The notes beneath the pieces were generated by a model. It was not told where the DNA came from and ran no database searches. It saw nothing but the letters and a program-made list of their open reading frames with translations. Shown piece after piece: positions 31,542 to 32,019 of a stretch of DNA of 32,019 bases. The DNA comes from a virus, in the IMG/VR virus record IMGVR_UViG_3300048591_000883, positions 1 through 32,019 of that record, one strand, 5' to 3'. The position numbers and the translations under genes are program-made. The first letter of the stretch is position 1; each line of letters opens with the position of its first letter.

Positions 31542-32019
31542 GTGGCCCAGCTCGTGTTGACGCTCGCCGGCGGCGTGCTCGGCGGCGGGATCGCGGGCGG
31601 CCTCGGCCAGTCGCTCGGCGCGCTGTTCGGCGCCTATGTCGGCGGCATCCTGGACCGCGAGCTGTTCGGACCGCAGCAGGACCGGCGGACCGTCGAAGGC
31701 GCGCAGCTCACCGAGCTCAACCTGTCGGGGTCGGCCTATGGCCAGACCATGCCGGTGGTCTGGGGCCGGATGCGGGTGCCCGCCAACATCATCTGGGTCC
31801 GCGGCATCCGCGAGGTGGTCCGCACCGAGACGGTGGGAGGCGGCGGCAAGGGCGGTGGCGGGGGCGGCGGCACGCAGACCATCACGCGCACGAGCTACCA
31901 CTACTATGCCGATGTAGCGCTCGGGATCTGCGAGGCGCCGGTCACCTCGATTTATCGCATCTGGCTCGACAAGACGCCGCTCGATCCCGAGCACGTCGAT
32001 GAAATCCGCGCCTACTATG
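31542..32019 (+). CDS. Tail-tip protein paralogue (partial, runs off the window)
   Basis: GTG 31542 opens a frame to the window end (159 codons). It repeats the preceding gene's architecture: GGVLGGGIAGGLGQSLGALFG, YVGGILDRELFG against YVGGIVDQQLFG, a Gly-rich loop and SYHYYADVALGICEAP. This is probably the true J/megatron-like host-recognition protein, with the bulk lying beyond the edge. Because it has no stop in the window it would be missed by simple ORF listing. Confidence 0.75.
   Translation, partial: MAQLVLTLAGGVLGGGIAGGLGQSLGALFGAYVGGILDRELFGPQQDRRTVEGAQLTELNLSGSAYGQTMPVVWGRMRVPANIIWVRGIREVVRTETVGGGGKGGGGGGGTQTITRTSYHYYADVALGICEAPVTSIYRIWLDKTPLDPEHVDEIRAYY

Noticed and set aside
30807-31994. 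395-aa minus-strand frame opposite the tail-tip genes
   Set aside because: Shadow of two paralogous plus-strand genes with clear domain repeats.
1-32019. Integrase, att sites, tRNA or rRNA genes, lysis genes
   Set aside because: Looked for and not seen; they presumably lie outside the window.

Overview
The window is about 32 kb of GC-rich DNA with tightly packed genes, most overlapping by 1-8 nt. Gene content and codon bias suggest an alphaproteobacterium of the Hyphomicrobiales (Bradyrhizobium/Rhodopseudomonas/Xanthobacteraceae type). That placement is inferred from protein resemblance only. Nearly everything belongs to one tailed-phage (siphovirus-like) prophage or phage genome. No integrase, lysis gene, tRNA or attachment site is visible, so both ends of the element lie outside the window.

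Layout. (1) 1-8184, plus strand: early DNA-metabolism module. It holds a Sak4/RecA-like ATPase, a probable ssDNA-binding partner, two small proteins (one a DUF6511-like Cys-rich protein), a Cas4-like Fe-S PD-(D/E)XK nuclease, an SF1 (RecD/Dda-like) helicase, a 980-aa Toprim primase/AAA helicase, a TSCPD-like protein, a 66-aa protein and a DUF6362 protein. The 3' end of the primase gene carries a dense array of a 9-bp iteron-like repeat around an alternating purine-pyrimidine tract and an AT-rich stretch, which makes it a candidate replication origin. (2) 8189-11483: a complete broad-type mercury resistance operon (merR divergent from merT-merP-merF-merA, plus a 128-aa membrane protein) with a textbook 19-bp-spacer MerR promoter. 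It is inserted as cargo. (3) 11484-11910: a non-coding junction with an IS-end-like repeat block, a possible truncated gene remnant, a strong intrinsic terminator and GTTACCA heptamers. (4) 11911-14531: two tandem ParB-domain/DNA methyltransferase fusions. The first has a 2-bp frameshift near its N-terminus. (5) 14592-15592: three small minus-strand genes including a DUF3489 protein. (6) 15712-24237: DNA packaging and head module in lambda order: small and large terminase, gpW-like joiner, portal, S49 protease with a nested in-frame scaffold start, decoration protein, major capsid protein E, and joining/tail-completion proteins. A 27-aa membrane peptide is hidden among them. (7) 24263-32019: tail module: tube protein, chaperone with a -1 programmed frameshift, tape measure, then a gene-transfer-agent-like distal tail set (DUF2460, DUF2163 hub, NlpC/P60 peptidase) and two tandem paralogous J/megatron N-terminal-like genes, the second cut by the window edge.

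How it works together. The early genes would recombine, unwind and prime phage DNA. The methyltransferases would modify it. The terminase-portal-capsid set packages it, and the tail genes build a flexible tail with a GTA-type baseplate. The mer operon is unrelated to phage growth and would give a lysogen Hg(II) uptake and reduction.
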